Assembly (NCBI GenBank): GCA_023212725.1
Contig: JALBYF010000065.1
Coordinates: 1-64,000, forward strand
Length of the DNA: 64,000 nt
Direction of reading: 5' to 3'
DNA from: Tranzscheliella williamsii
Taxonomy: Eukaryota; Basidiomycota; Ustilaginomycetes; Ustilaginales; Ustilaginaceae
Shown here: positions 1 to 10,437 of the stretch, piece by piece
Position numbering within the stretch: position 1 is the stretch's first letter
Layout: each line of letters begins with the position of its first letter
Program-made: the position numbers and the translations under genes
Notes under the pieces: generated by a model
The model's input: the letters and a program-made list of their open reading frames with translations, nothing else
The model's database searches: none
What the model was told of the DNA's origin: nothing

Positions 1-49
1 TGCTCAGCGGGACTGACTGAATGACTAGCTACGGTTATTGTTTAATAGA

Positions 50-71
50 GTGGATGAGGGACCTCATCCAC
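50..71. repeat. Perfect 9-bp inverted repeat, 4-nt loop
   Basis: The arms at 50-58 and 63-71 are exact reverse complements. Function is unknown. The repeat lies within the putative transposon flank. Confidence 0.6.
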
Positions 72-266
72 GCGGGGAAAGGAGCGTCCCCCTTTATAAG
101 GGAAGTTGCCTACCGGGCCCTCAGTCCACTGCTGCACTGGTTAAGTCCCCTTATCAGTGGAGTGCTCCTTATCGCTGGAATGTCAGCGGTCGTGCGCCTG
201 TGTTGAAGATTGAGCCCCACCTGTGCTTATCGGTGACTCGGTCGTTGGGTCGATGTCGCATCTGAG

Positions 267-306
267 ATCGACTGGATTTCCAATTACAAGCGTGGCTCCA
301 GTCGAT
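267..306. repeat. Perfect 10-bp inverted repeat, 20-nt spacer
   Basis: The arms at 267-276 and 297-306 are exact reverse complements. It lies 135 bases beyond the transposase stop codon, in the element's presumed 3' non-coding part. Confidence 0.6.
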
Positions 307-440
307 CGATCGGGCCCTTGCGTCTCGATCCTCAATGGGTCGATCTGGCTGTCACCTCGACGGGGTTCATCCTTCCGCGAATCCTTCACCTGCTGACATC
401 CATCGATACCCTTGTGAACCTGTATGCTGTTTGGGGTTCG

Positions 441-1517
441 TTACCAGCGCCCTTCAGCTTGTCCTATGACATACTCCTCTAGTGTTGGTGGTGAGCAGTT
501 CATGTATATACCAACCTGAGAGTTAGCATAGCATGTCAAGGCGTTCCTAATGAGTGCACCAACCTTGTAGTCCTGTCCAATGGCGGTGAGACCCACTCGC
601 TGCCACTGCTTATCCCGGAACCGGGGGAACAGTACCGGTATGGTACCGATACTCCACTCGACCGTAATCCTGTACTTGCTCATTACTCTGTTGAAGAGTT
701 CATCTTTGGGTTGGATGTCCTCGGCGTTCCCTCGGAATGGTGTCATAAGCCCAGGTCCTTGGGTATACCCTTTGTCGCCGTACAAGTTTAGTGGCTCCCC
801 TGTTGTACTTCGAGCATGCTGCAGTGACCATGCTGCAATACCAGAGTCCTTCCATACTGTGATGTCATGTCTTGCACCATCGTCCGGGCCGAACAGGAAG
901 ATCAGACCATCCGGCGTCGTGACATACTGCCACTTCAGAGCATGCTGACGCTTGTGGCCATTGTACATAGCCTCTTGCCACACTTCCGGTCTTGCTATCG
1001 GCCGCACAGTTCCATCTACAGCACCCCAGACCACGTGCACGCCGGTGCAGCGCTTTACAGCAGCAGCATAGTATTCCAAGCGCTGCGGCCATAACAGTGT
1101 GTGGTGACAGGATGTAACGTTAAGCAAATGCCGCCAACGCTTCAGTATGAGCTTGCAGGTAGCTCGATGGACCCGGCTAAGACGGGCACGAGACCAGCCA
1201 TACTGACCCTCCAGTGAGTCAAGCGTGCGCCCACGCAAGTACGCCAACACCATCAGGAGAGCTGTCTTGCTATCCACACGGTCATATGAGCGTGACAATA
1301 CCATTGGTGGTAGCTGCAGAGCAGCATGAATAGCTTCGAACTCTGGCAAGTCAAGGCCAAAGTCCCCCTTGAAGTGATCCTGGCCCAGCGTCCGTGATAT
1401 GTGCAGGAACAGGCTAGCTGGGCCCATCAAGCACTGGACCTGTCTCTCAACGAAGGCATCCATCAAGACCATCAGCGTCAAAGACCGACCTCCAATGGGA
1501 GTGGCGGTGGTGTCCAT
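441..1517 (-). mobile_element. PIF/Harbinger-type DDE transposase, intact
   Basis: The 358-aa protein resembles DDE_Tnp_4 (PIF/Harbinger) transposases, which cut and paste DNA using three metal-binding acidic residues. A candidate triad is visible: Asp in GAVDGT near residue 166, Asp in YGDKGY near 247, and Glu in ITVEWSIG near 286. The last sits in the family's usual K/R-rich context before FPRFRD. A likely helix-turn-helix lies around residues 105-135 (GWSRARLSRVHRAT). The first in-frame ATG is at 1517. There is no stop or frameshift. Active Harbinger elements normally carry a second, Myb-like gene; none is seen in the 430 bases upstream, and the downstream side leaves the window. It may be a live element, an element deleted for the second gene, or a domesticated copy. 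Confidence 0.85.
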
Positions 1518-1945
1518 TTTGATGGTGTTCACAAGCAATCAATCAACACAACAGCAAGCATTGCTCAACAAGACCACGCCTTTGCACATCTCCATGAGCG
1601 AAGTCAGTCAAGCCGAAGTCGGTTTTGGACTGACGGACTTCGTCCAGCCAACGCTCTGCTAACGGATCTCACTTCATGCACAAACATGCACGACTGCATT
1701 CGAAGTCGGTAAGCGAGGTCGAGCCGGGTGAGGTGACCGGTACTCGAAACCTCCCTATTGTGGAGCCCCATTTCTACCGGGATTGCGGCTTTGCCGAAAG
1801 TAGCCGGCGCCAAGATGAACTTTGGGAATTCACAATTCCGTGACATTGGGGAAGCCTTGCGGGTTTGTCACATCTCGTCGGGTCACGATCCGTGTCTGGT
1901 TGGCGGGTTCTTGTCTGTACTTAGCTTGCCTCTGTGGGAAAGAAC
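1518..1945. other. Intergenic: transposase 5' flank and Nudix gene promoter
   Basis: No coding frame is supported. A short inverted repeat (CGAAGTC ... GACTTCG) lies around 1614-1642. No terminal inverted repeat or target-site duplication could be matched by eye to the left edge of the window. Confidence 0.4.
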
Positions 1946-3899
1946 ATGCTTCTGCGGACACTTGTCCGATCGTCACGACAGCTACCTATCTCTACCATCG
2001 CGGCTGTTCCAGCTAAGAATCTGTTCGTTCGGCCCCCTTCAGCTCCTACCGCAGGACATCCTCGGCAGCTGCAGCCACGCTTCCCTTTCTCTGAAGGCAG
2101 ATACACCGGCCGCTCCCTCAGTATGGCCTCTACTTCGCAAGCAACGGTTTGGAAGCCGTCCAAGCCCAGGGGGCAACAGCGTCAAACAGACCACAAAACA
2201 GGGCCCAAGGGGGAGCCAATGACGCCGATTCCATCCGCCACTCTTATCGTCCTTTGTCCTCGAACGCGGCAAGATGCACGATCACCGCAGGAGTACGACA
2301 CCTTGATGGTGCAGCGTTCTGCCAGAGACGGATCCAGCTTCCGCTCGGCCGTAGTGTTTCCGGGCGGGGCTCTCGACATCCAGGACGAGGCTGTCATCGA
2401 TGCCGCCCTAGCTGCGTCTACCGCGGCTAAGGACGGTGCAAGCCAGTCGAAGGAGGGCTACATGCTCGCGCTCAAGCTCTGTGCCCTGCGAGAAACGTTC
2501 GAAGAGACGGGCCTTCTGCTTCTGCCCTCGTCGCATAATGCTAAGCACGGTCTTCCGACCAGTCGAGCGATCGGCCACAAAGAAGCGCGCATTTCCGCCG
2601 TCGAATGGGATAGCATTCGCAACGATGTGAGTGTGTCGTGCGCTTGTTCTCACATTGCGGTCAGTGGCCTCTCTGACCTCTTGTCCTCTTGTCTATTGTC
2701 TCAGGTACACCACAACGCAGTCGACTTTGTCCCGTTTCTAAGAAGAGTCTCTTCTGCTTTGGGAGTGGCAGGCGCTTTAGGCTCAGGCGAGGTCGCACTG
2801 CCCCGTCTTGCTGCCATGACGCACCATTCCAACTGGATCACCCCTAGGGGTGTCGTCCGGCCCGCCAAACGCTTCGATGCTCACTTTTTCGTAACGGTCT
2901 TGGACACCCCTGACGTGTTTGGCCCGAACAAGACCCTGACCCTTTCGGCCGACGGATCAGAAACACTGTCGCTGAGGCTTGGTACGCCGAGTGAGATTAT
3001 GCACATGGGCATCACTGACCAGATTTCGCTCTTCCCACCCCAGTTCTATGTGAGTACGCGCGCCTCGGCGTTCGCTGCGCATTAGCGTTGACGAGAGTGT
3101 CGTAGGACTAAGACCTTGACTGCCCCCTCCGCAACTACAGATCCTCGCCGACCTCGAGTCAGCTCTGAGAGCTTCGAAGGAAGAAGGCTCTATCCCCATC
3201 ATACCGCTCATTTTCGACCCGTCCAAGGCATCGATCTGCTCCACGCCCGAAGCCGAATTTCGAGTCACGCCGGTGGAGGAGGAGAGCCGCGGCCTGAAAG
3301 GCCGCAACTACTCCTGGGACCGCAAGGACACGCCTTTCAGCTCCACGCACCTTTCGTCTTGGGTCTCCGACACCAATCCGCCTTTGTCGAAGGTCCGAGC
3401 GCTTGGTCCGGACGCAGACTCCAACTATCCCCCCGTTACCGCCGTGGAGCCCAAGGCTTTTCCTAAGCATGGGGCGATGATGGATGTCCGCAAGGAGCTG
3501 TTTGACGCGCGACAGACCGACAGCGGGACCGAGGAAGAAAGCTTCGTCTTCCCTCTCGTCCTGCCCGGAGACTGGCAGGCGTCGCCTTCTCAAAAGCAAA
3601 GGGCCCAGCACGGAATCAACCTTCCTCTCTCCGCGGAGCAAATCAGCTCAAGCAACGCGGCCCAGGCCGCTGCCGCTGTGACCACCTCGTCTCTTTCAGC
3701 TTCAGCTGTTCCTGATCATGCCGCTCCCGTCGCAGCGATGCCTCTGAACCGGCTGTACGTTTCGCCTCGTCCGCCGGAGAAGGGGGGCGGCATGACGGTC
3801 CGTGGTGCCGTCCGGAAAGGCCTCCCTCACCTGAGAGACTTCCAAGTCGGTGTCATGCTCGCTGACATTTCATCCGATGAGCGTGGGGCCAAGCTATGA
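1946..3899 (+). CDS. NUDT19-like Nudix hydrolase (CoA diphosphohydrolase type), peroxisomal signal
   Basis: Three exons are inferred: 1946-2626, 2705-3049 and 3141-3899, giving about 594 aa. The donors are GTGAGT and the acceptors CAG. The Nudix core REtFEETG sits in LCALRETFEETGLLLL, preceded by VVFPGGALD. The downstream segments HHSNWITPRGV, RRFD-like AKRFDAHFF and LFPPQFY match the NUDT19/RP2 subfamily, whose animal members split CoA and acyl-CoA in peroxisomes. The protein ends in AKL, a good PTS1 signal. The ATG at 1946 starts an Arg/Ser-rich, acid-free stretch that could be a mitochondrial presequence; a second ATG at 2123 (MASTSQ) would remove it. Intron 1 is 78 nt with no stop, so retaining it would keep the frame. 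Substrate specificity is inferred. Confidence 0.85.
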
Positions 3900-4074
3900 T
3901 CAAAAGGCTACCATTGATAGTTTTGATGAATAAATTTGACAGTGACATGACGAGAGCTCCCGTCTGCATGCCACAAAGGATCGAAGCGCCTGTGATAAGA
4001 GACCATGTCTAGATTGCACGACCGAAAGCTGCCCTGACCGTTCACAGATGCGCATCACGGGGAGTGCCGCCCAG

Positions 4075-7000
4075 TCACTGCGGATCCGAGTAGAACTGAA
4101 TCGCTGTGGCCAGGATGCCTCGTTCGAGTTGGGACCAGCGGTCTTTCAATTTTTCCTCGACTTTGCGCTTCTTCTGCGGGTCTGCAGCCTTGATCTTCGC
4201 TTCGAAGATGGCGGTGACAGGTCGGTGATCGCTGATGGTCGCTTCCCATCTCCGGTATTCCAGACATTTTATGCGGTCTGGGTGATGGCTCTTGAACAGG
4301 ATGCGATCGCACCAGGCCGGGATGCGGTTCTTGTCAGAGGTGTCCCAATCGTGTGTCCCACGGTCATACTTGTAGGTCGGTAAAAAATTGATCGGAGCCT
4401 CGGAGAACGACTTGAGGCGGAATGCGGCATTGAGCTTCAGCTCCTTGCGCAGCTGGTCCTGCTCGAGCAGCGGAGGGATCTTCTTTGCCATGACGGCGTT
4501 GATCACGGTGTCTCTAGAATGATCGATACGATAATTGAGATCGCCCGACCAGAAGCACAGCTCGTGATCCAGAACCATGCTGCCGTCGCCCCCACCAACG
4601 TAAGCGGCTGGGTCGGCATGATGGTCTTCAAAGACGGTCGGATATTCCAAGATGTCGGCTACATCGGCGTTGCGTTGCTTCACGTGCTTTTGGCCAGCGG
4701 CCAGATGGCAGTTGACAAAGGCGAGGCTTGTGTCTTGCACAACCAATCTAGCAATGACCGCGCCTTTGTTGCCGTAACGACCGCCCATTCCGGTCTTGAC
4801 TGTGCTGATGGCCAACTCTCGGACGTTGCGGAATTCCGACTGTTTGACGAAGACGCATGTGAAGAGGCCCACGAGCGACTCTGACTGCACCAAAAGGTAG
4901 CCACATGCGGGAGGCATGGCATACCGCACAATCTGGATGAGCTTGTCGTACCATGCTCTGTATTGCCTCGAGACCCGGTCACCCAGGTCGTTGGCCTTCT
5001 TCTTGCCTCCGCCCAACAGCAAACTCTTTGCTGTAAGCTTTTTGCTCTCCAAGTCGATGAGCTCCTGAAATCCAAATACAATGATATCTGGGGGTCTGTC
5101 AGCAGCAATACTAGCCGAACCGACGTGGCAAGCATTGCGAAGCATGGCAGGGAAGACCTCCATGTTCTCTGCCGAGGTCTCCAAGTCGGCAGGAGATGCC
5201 GCATCCATGTTAAACGTCACATTGAGCGTCTTGATGCTTCTATAGCTGCAGAACTCGGCCTCGCGCTTGCTCTGCTCCAACTGTAGCCAGTCGAAGGATA
5301 GCGTTCCATCCCAGAGATTTACAGTTGCGTCCAGTCCTCCAGAGGCAACCTGTAATCTACCGGCCTTCTCGATTCCGTTCTCGTCCACCTTTATGGCGGT
5401 GATAGGCTCCTTATGCGCAGTCCAGATTTTGAGAGCTTGCCAAGGGGTTGTCTCTGTATCGAACACCGCAATTTTGCCTGCCCTCGTAGCTGCCCAGAGG
5501 TATTTGATCACACCGGCCACAGCGGTCAAGCCGTGCGGCCCAAGCTTGCGAACACCGATACAATCGTAGGCTTGTCTGGACCAGATCGAAATATGGCCCG
5601 AGTCGTGCCCTAAGTAGACAAATTCGGGACGTGAAGGGATCACGGTTCCGCCTGTGACCATGCCAACCCCGTCGGCCATATCGGAGGGAATAGTTATGGC
5701 CTTTGAAGTAGCGTTGAAAGGCTTGTCATCTGCGAAAGGATTGTAGATCCGGATTCGTGGTCCCTTGCTGCCTGCATAGTCCTTCGTGTTGCGCTGCGCT
5801 GAGGTTCCGGTAGATACCCAAAGCTGCTGCCCGATCACACAAGCGTAGGAGCCTTTCTCCATGGCGATGCGCTGCGTGATGGGTTGATTTGACAAGCGCA
5901 AGCCAGCGAAGGCCGGGTCAGGATCCGAACTGGGGATCCAGATGGAGATCTTACCGCTTTCGTCCAGACTCAGCATTCTTGTTCCGACGCGCTTAAGCAG
6001 CTGAATGGCTGCTGTGTGGACATTCTGCCTTGAATAGACGACTTGAGCTTCGGCGACATCGAGTTCCCAGATGTGACCGTCTTTGGTACCGCACCATAGA
6101 TATCGACCTTCGTCGGCTGTTTCGCCGTGGGCCTTACGACCGGTTGCGGAAACAGGGGCGATCCCGTGATTAGGGGGTCGGAATTCCAGCGCGGTTACCT
6201 TCACTTCTTTAGAGAGGTGTTCGCCCACAGTGCAAAGTTTATCTCCAGACCCTGAGGCGGTCTCTCCCACACGATACACCTTGACCTTGTCGCCGCTGCC
6301 GGTCACGACTGTGTGGCCACACACAGCAAAACACTGAAATGCCTGTTTGGCTGAGGTGCTGCTGTGTGGGTTAAATCTGGGCGCCCTCCGGTTGGCATGA
6401 GAAGTGTCGGGAAGCCCACCGGGAGTCATATCGGCGACCGGATGCGAGCCGCGCACGCCGAGCGGTGTCTTGTACGAGGAAGACGGGCCCAGCGACGAAC
6501 CCAGCTCGAAATCATCGTCCTCATCGGAGCTTTCTGACTGCTGAGGTCGGGACGTATGAGACGAAGACGTCACGCGACCGAAGTTCATGGAGCTGTTGGT
6601 TGATCTCATTGGTGGAGGAGGGAGAGGGTTCATTGACCCAGCCTCGTTTGGCGAATGACTCCGTGTGTAAACTGAGGCTCTTGCACCTGACGAAGGTGTA
6701 GGAATCGGCCTAGCTTTCGCGGTAAGGGTGTGGGATCTGTGCACTGACGGCGACGTTGTAGGGACTCTACGTTGTGGAGGAGGTAGCACAGAAGCGGCTT
6801 CGCCAGCAGGGTCTGAGGCTGCCAGTTGCGCGGGGGCTAGTTGCTTCCTAGCGGGCAGCGGCGGTATTTCCACTTCATCGTCGGTCAACACACCAGTCAG
6901 GTAGGGTAACGAGCCTGTACTCTTGGAGGCGCTTAGACTGCGCCGGCGCCACTCTGTCTGTTCCGCGAGTGTCTTTGAAGTGTCAGGAACCCGAGCAGGG

Positions 7001-8067
7001 ACCTGAGGAGCTGATGGCTGTTGCGACATAGTTGCGCGGAAGACAGGACGGGGAGACGACCCCTGGTCAAACCCCGGCGATATACCTGCCATCAACCCGG
7101 ATCCCAAGAGGCGCTCCGAGGAGCTGTCGGTCTGCAGTGGCCGTGGTGGAACCACCGGCGGACTTTGCCTATGGAGCCCGCCCGTCGTGGCATTTGCAGA
7201 CGGCGAGAGCTGCTCATTTGAGCGTGAACTCTTCAAAAAGTGCTGACCAGTGGGGAGGCGACCTGGGGTCGAAGCGGACGTTGATTTGCCTGTGTTGGGG
7301 TGACCCAAGCTGCTGCCAAACATGGTTGCAAGAGATGAGACCTTTGAGGTCGAGCCAAGATGCGATAACCGTTCGAGATCGTCGTCGCCAAGAATATGAA
7401 TTCCTCCAGCTGTAGCGGACGGTTTGGGAGGTCGCGGGGGTGGTTTTTTGATCAGCAGCGCGTTCTCGGTGTCCGACGCCGAGGCGGAGGCCGATGCCGA
7501 GGAAGCGCCATGGCCAGTGTGCAGCTTGTTAGGACGTAAGGTCGGGCCGATGTCTCCCAGCTTAGAGGAGGATATGGCATTAGATCTGTTAGATGAGGCT
7601 TGCCGGGAACGTGGTGGCCTAGCTGGACGATCTTTCCCAGCGTCCTTCTTCGACGAGCTTTCTGCATTGCCTACCACTGCCGGAGCGATAATGCTATTGG
7701 GCAGCTGATTTGTAGATGTCTGAGGAGGTGACGTTGCTGCGGAGTTACCGGTGTAAGATGCTTCGTGGCTATGGGAAGAGGATGAGGCAGCCGAGGTGAA
7801 CGGTTTCTTGGTCCGCGAAGGCACGGAAGAGCTTGCATGCTGCTTCGGATTGGTCGGTGTAGCAAGGCCCAGCTTGATGCTCTTCTCAGCCTGGCCGAAA
7901 GTATGGGTTGAGTCGAGGGTTTTGTCGCGTTGAGCGGTGCGTGAGGTGGGAGCATTCCTGCCATTCTCTGACTGGGACATCTGCTCGAACCTGGACCTGA
8001 GATTGGAGACCCCGCCGGGCAGAGCACCGAACTCGTCTGGCTCCTGGTCGCCCGCTTGGTCGGCCAT
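4075..8067 (-). CDS. WD40-repeat inositol polyphosphate 5-phosphatase
   Basis: This is a single-exon protein of 1,330 aa. Residues 1-570 are Ser/Pro-rich and disordered, with polyproline and PxxP stretches. Residues about 575-935 contain WD-type repeats (for example TVVTGSGDKVKVY and ASGGLDATVNLWDG). Residues about 945-1290 form the IPPc phosphatase domain. Its visible motifs are FGFQELIDLESKK, GNKGAVIARL, FVNCHLAAGQKHV, WSGDLNYRID, PAWCDRILFK and SDHRPVTAIF, which cover the Mg-binding and catalytic positions of the family. These enzymes remove the 5-phosphate of PI(4,5)P2, PI(3,4,5)P3 or soluble inositol phosphates at membranes. The WD40-IPPc order resembles the plant 5PTase12-14 group rather than yeast Inp51-53, because no Sac1 domain is present. 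It is convergent with the Nudix gene, leaving 175 bases. Confidence 0.93.
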   Translation of the reverse strand: MADQAGDQEPDEFGALPGGVSNLRSRFEQMSQSENGRNAPTSRTAQRDKTLDSTHTFGQAEKSIKLGLATPTNPKQHASSSVPSRTKKPFTSAASSSSHSHEASYTGNSAATSPPQTSTNQLPNSIIAPAVVGNAESSSKKDAGKDRPARPPRSRQASSNRSNAISSSKLGDIGPTLRPNKLHTGHGASSASASASASDTENALLIKKPPPRPPKPSATAGGIHILGDDDLERLSHLGSTSKVSSLATMFGSSLGHPNTGKSTSASTPGRLPTGQHFLKSSRSNEQLSPSANATTGGLHRQSPPVVPPRPLQTDSSSERLLGSGLMAGISPGFDQGSSPRPVFRATMSQQPSAPQVPARVPDTSKTLAEQTEWRRRSLSASKSTGSLPYLTGVLTDDEVEIPPLPARKQLAPAQLAASDPAGEAASVLPPPQRRVPTTSPSVHRSHTLTAKARPIPTPSSGARASVYTRSHSPNEAGSMNPLPPPPMRSTNSSMNFGRVTSSSHTSRPQQSESSDEDDDFELGSSLGPSSSYKTPLGVRGSHPVADMTPGGLPDTSHANRRAPRFNPHSSTSAKQAFQCFAVCGHTVVTGSGDKVKVYRVGETASGSGDKLCTVGEHLSKEVKVTALEFRPPNHGIAPVSATGRKAHGETADEGRYLWCGTKDGHIWELDVAEAQVVYSRQNVHTAAIQLLKRVGTRMLSLDESGKISIWIPSSDPDPAFAGLRLSNQPITQRIAMEKGSYACVIGQQLWVSTGTSAQRNTKDYAGSKGPRIRIYNPFADDKPFNATSKAITIPSDMADGVGMVTGGTVIPSRPEFVYLGHDSGHISIWSRQAYDCIGVRKLGPHGLTAVAGVIKYLWAATRAGKIAVFDTETTPWQALKIWTAHKEPITAIKVDENGIEKAGRLQVASGGLDATVNLWDGTLSFDWLQLEQSKREAEFCSYRSIKTLNVTFNMDAASPADLETSAENMEVFPAMLRNACHVGSASIAADRPPDIIVFGFQELIDLESKKLTAKSLLLGGGKKKANDLGDRVSRQYRAWYDKLIQIVRYAMPPACGYLLVQSESLVGLFTCVFVKQSEFRNVRELAISTVKTGMGGRYGNKGAVIARLVVQDTSLAFVNCHLAAGQKHVKQRNADVADILEYPTVFEDHHADPAAYVGGGDGSMVLDHELCFWSGDLNYRIDHSRDTVINAVMAKKIPPLLEQDQLRKELKLNAAFRLKSFSEAPINFLPTYKYDRGTHDWDTSDKNRIPAWCDRILFKSHHPDRIKCLEYRRWEATISDHRPVTAIFEAKIKAADPQKKRKVEEKLKDRWSQLERGILATAIQFYSDPQ

Positions 8068-9176
8068 CTGTGTGTCGTGTAGGGCGTCAGGATGGCGTGA
8101 CTCTGCGTGTCCAGGCTACCTTCCTGCCGCCGTCGTCAAAAGCTGGCCGAGCCGTCGAGGGCTTGCGCATCGACCAAGCTGCTGCAGAGCTGTTGCTGTG
8201 CCGTACCGTATCAGTCGGCGCCACACAGCGAATACAAGCGTCAATCGTCCTATCCGTACCGGTTCAAGAAGATCATTGTCGTGGTAGGGCAGCGCGTGAA
8301 GGAAAGCGCGGCGAGGATCATTCGGGAACTGAATAAAGTTATAAGTAGTGTGTATGTGCGAGACGCGAGCCAACATCGGCGCGTCGACTAAGCGCAACGA
8401 ACAAAAGCGGCAACCAACTAAGGGCACCCGGCTAAATCCAGCCAGACCAAAGTAGGCGGACACGGACTAGCTCCGCTCTGTTGTAGATGCAACTTCTGTG
8501 CGTACATGGGAGCACCGGAGATTGTCGATGCATGAAGCGCTATAACCAGCCGGAACAGAAGCCAGCGCGTATCGAACCATCTCTGCATGTTCAATTTTCT
8601 ACAAAAGATTCATCTCCCACATTCAACGAGTGTATCGTGACTACGTGGAGGACATCGGAACAGCGCCTGTTCGGCGACCTTATTTCGGTGCAGCCGAGAT
8701 GAAGCACCTGAATATCGCGGTCCAGCTGGAAATAGAGGTGTGGCAGTGCCGTGCCGCACGGTGACTACCTATTTGAGGTCGGAACCCTTTCCGAAGTGTG
8801 GTAGATTTGAGAAGCGGCCAAACACAAAGGCTCAGTCGCAGTTATCCGCTACGTTAGAGGAGGCGAGTAAGCCAAGTCACAGTCGTCCGAGCTTCTTTCG
8901 GTTGCTCCGGCCGCCGTCACTAAATCATGCATTTGACGCTTTCGACTTCGATCTATATAACGCGAATAGTCACTACTTGAATACGCTGTGGCTGTATCAC
9001 AAGTGGAAGGGAATAGAGCCTCCACACGAGCGGACTGCAAGGCCGGCGTTTCCGCGAGCGGTGTTGTGCGCCGATGGAGTTATCTTCGGTGGTTGCGCGC
9101 GAATATCATTCTGTATTGGCTCAGCGGGCCTTGTTTGGGGTTGGCAAGCAGCACGCTTACGTCTAGGCCGCGCAAG
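8068..9176. other. Divergent intergenic/promoter region
   Basis: This stretch separates the phosphatase and nitrilase start codons. No credible coding frame was seen. It contains a TATA-like TATATAA at 8954-8960. Confidence 0.5.
8954..8960 (+). promoter_or_regulatory. TATA-like element upstream of nitrilase
   Basis: TATATAA lies 217 bases upstream of the chosen nitrilase ATG. Transcription starting about 30 bases downstream would begin near 8990. That leaves the ATG at 9177 as the first usable start. Confidence 0.35.
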
Positions 9177-10200
9177 ATGGTTCTGGCAGCGGTTGCACAG
9201 ATGAAGAGCACGGGGGTGATTGGGGATAATCTGGCGCAGGCGGTGACGATTGTGCGGCGGGCTGCGGCGGCTGGGGCTAAGGCGGTTTTTCTGCCTGAGG
9301 CGACCGACTTTATTGCGGTTGCGGGCCGGGTGGCAGAGCTGGCGCGGTCCGAGGAGAGCGTACGCTTTGTCGAGGGGCTGCAGGCGGCGGCGCGCGAGGG
9401 GGGCGTGTGGGTGTCGGTGGGGGTGCACGAGGTGCCGGTGGGCGAGCCAGAGCAGCGCGAGCAGGCGGAGCGGCTGCGGTGCTACAATACACAGCTGCTG
9501 ATCGACGAGCGCGGCAGTGTGCTGGAGCGGTATCGCAAGCTGCATCTCTTCGATGTGGATATCCAGGGCGGGCTCAAGATTCAAGAGAGCGACACCACCA
9601 TCGCTGGGTCGCGGCTGGTGCCGCCGCGCGCATCGCCCGTCGGGAATATCGGCCTGCTGACATGCTACGACCTGCGCTTCCCCGAGCCGTCCCTCTCCCT
9701 CCGCCGCCAGGGCGCACACGTCCTCACCTACCCCTCCGCCTTCACCGTCCGCACAGGCGCCGCCCACTGGGAACCCCTCCTCCGCGCCCGCGCCATCGAA
9801 ACACAGTCCTACATCCTCGCCTCCGCACAGGTCGGCGCTCACGACGGCACCAAACGCATCTCCTGGGGCCACGCCATGATCATCGATCCCATGGGCTCCA
9901 TCCTCGCACAGTGTCCGTAAGTAGTTCTACCCATCCTCCGCCCACGCAGCCCATCCTGACCTCGCCCCTCCTCTCACTCTCCCGCCTCCCTCCAGCGACA
10001 TCCAGCCCTACAAGCCCACCTTCTGCCTCGCCGATATTGTGAGCCTGACCCGTATTCGCCCGTTCGACCCCCGCCCCAGCAGCGCTGACCGCCCCTCTTC
10101 CCCTTGCCATCATCAACAGGACCTCGACGCTTTGCAGCGCGTCCGCCAGGAGATGCCCCTGTGGCAGCAGCGGCGTCGCGACATCTTCCCCGAACTCTAG
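9177..10200 (+). CDS. NIT2: Carbon-nitrogen hydrolase, NIT2/Nit1-type deaminated glutathione amidase
   Basis: Three exons: 9177-9916, 9996-10038 and 10120-10200, giving 287 aa. The introns (79 and 81 nt) have GTAAGT and GTGAGC donors and CAG acceptors. Both are needed, because the frame otherwise stops at 9918; splicing restores DIQPYKPTFCLADI and then DLDALQRVRQEMPLW. The nitrilase triad is visible: Glu in LPEATDF, Lys in YRKLHLFD and Cys in LLTCYDLRFPE. The fungal and animal relatives hydrolyse deaminated glutathione to oxoglutarate and Cys-Gly, a metabolite-repair reaction. The length fits the family. The coding strand is G-rich in the first half and C-rich in the last third. Confidence 0.92.
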
Positions 10201-10437
10201 TCGCCACAAATCGCATCCACTTTCCATCGGCACCGGACAAGGAAGCACGCCGCCGCAATTCTCGCATTGTTGCGCTAGGTCGGATTTATTGCTTAGAAAT
10301 ACAGTGTGGAAGAAGGAAGGTGGGAAAACGGTTCGCAGTCGTATGTGCATGGCAGAAGGAAGGGGTGAAAAACCGTATGCAGTCGTAGTTGCATTGTTGG
10401 TGGGACCATGGGTTGGGTGAGGCTGTGGGCAAGAGGT

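Larger units (their letters stand above)
1..440. other. Gene-free left edge, probable 3' flank of the transposase
   Basis: No credible coding frame is visible. Two perfect short inverted repeats stand out. One is a 9-bp stem with a 4-nt loop at 50-58/63-71; the other has 10-bp arms at 267-276/297-306 around a 20-nt spacer. They may be subterminal structure of the neighbouring transposon. I could not pair either with a matching sequence on the far side of the transposase gene, so the terminal inverted repeats are not identified. The window may cut the element off on this side. Confidence 0.4.

Noticed and set aside
1..200. LTR retrotransposon end (TATA-like stretch at 93-102 in hairpin-rich sequence)
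   Set aside because: No matching second LTR, primer-binding site or polypurine tract is visible; the window edge prevents a test.
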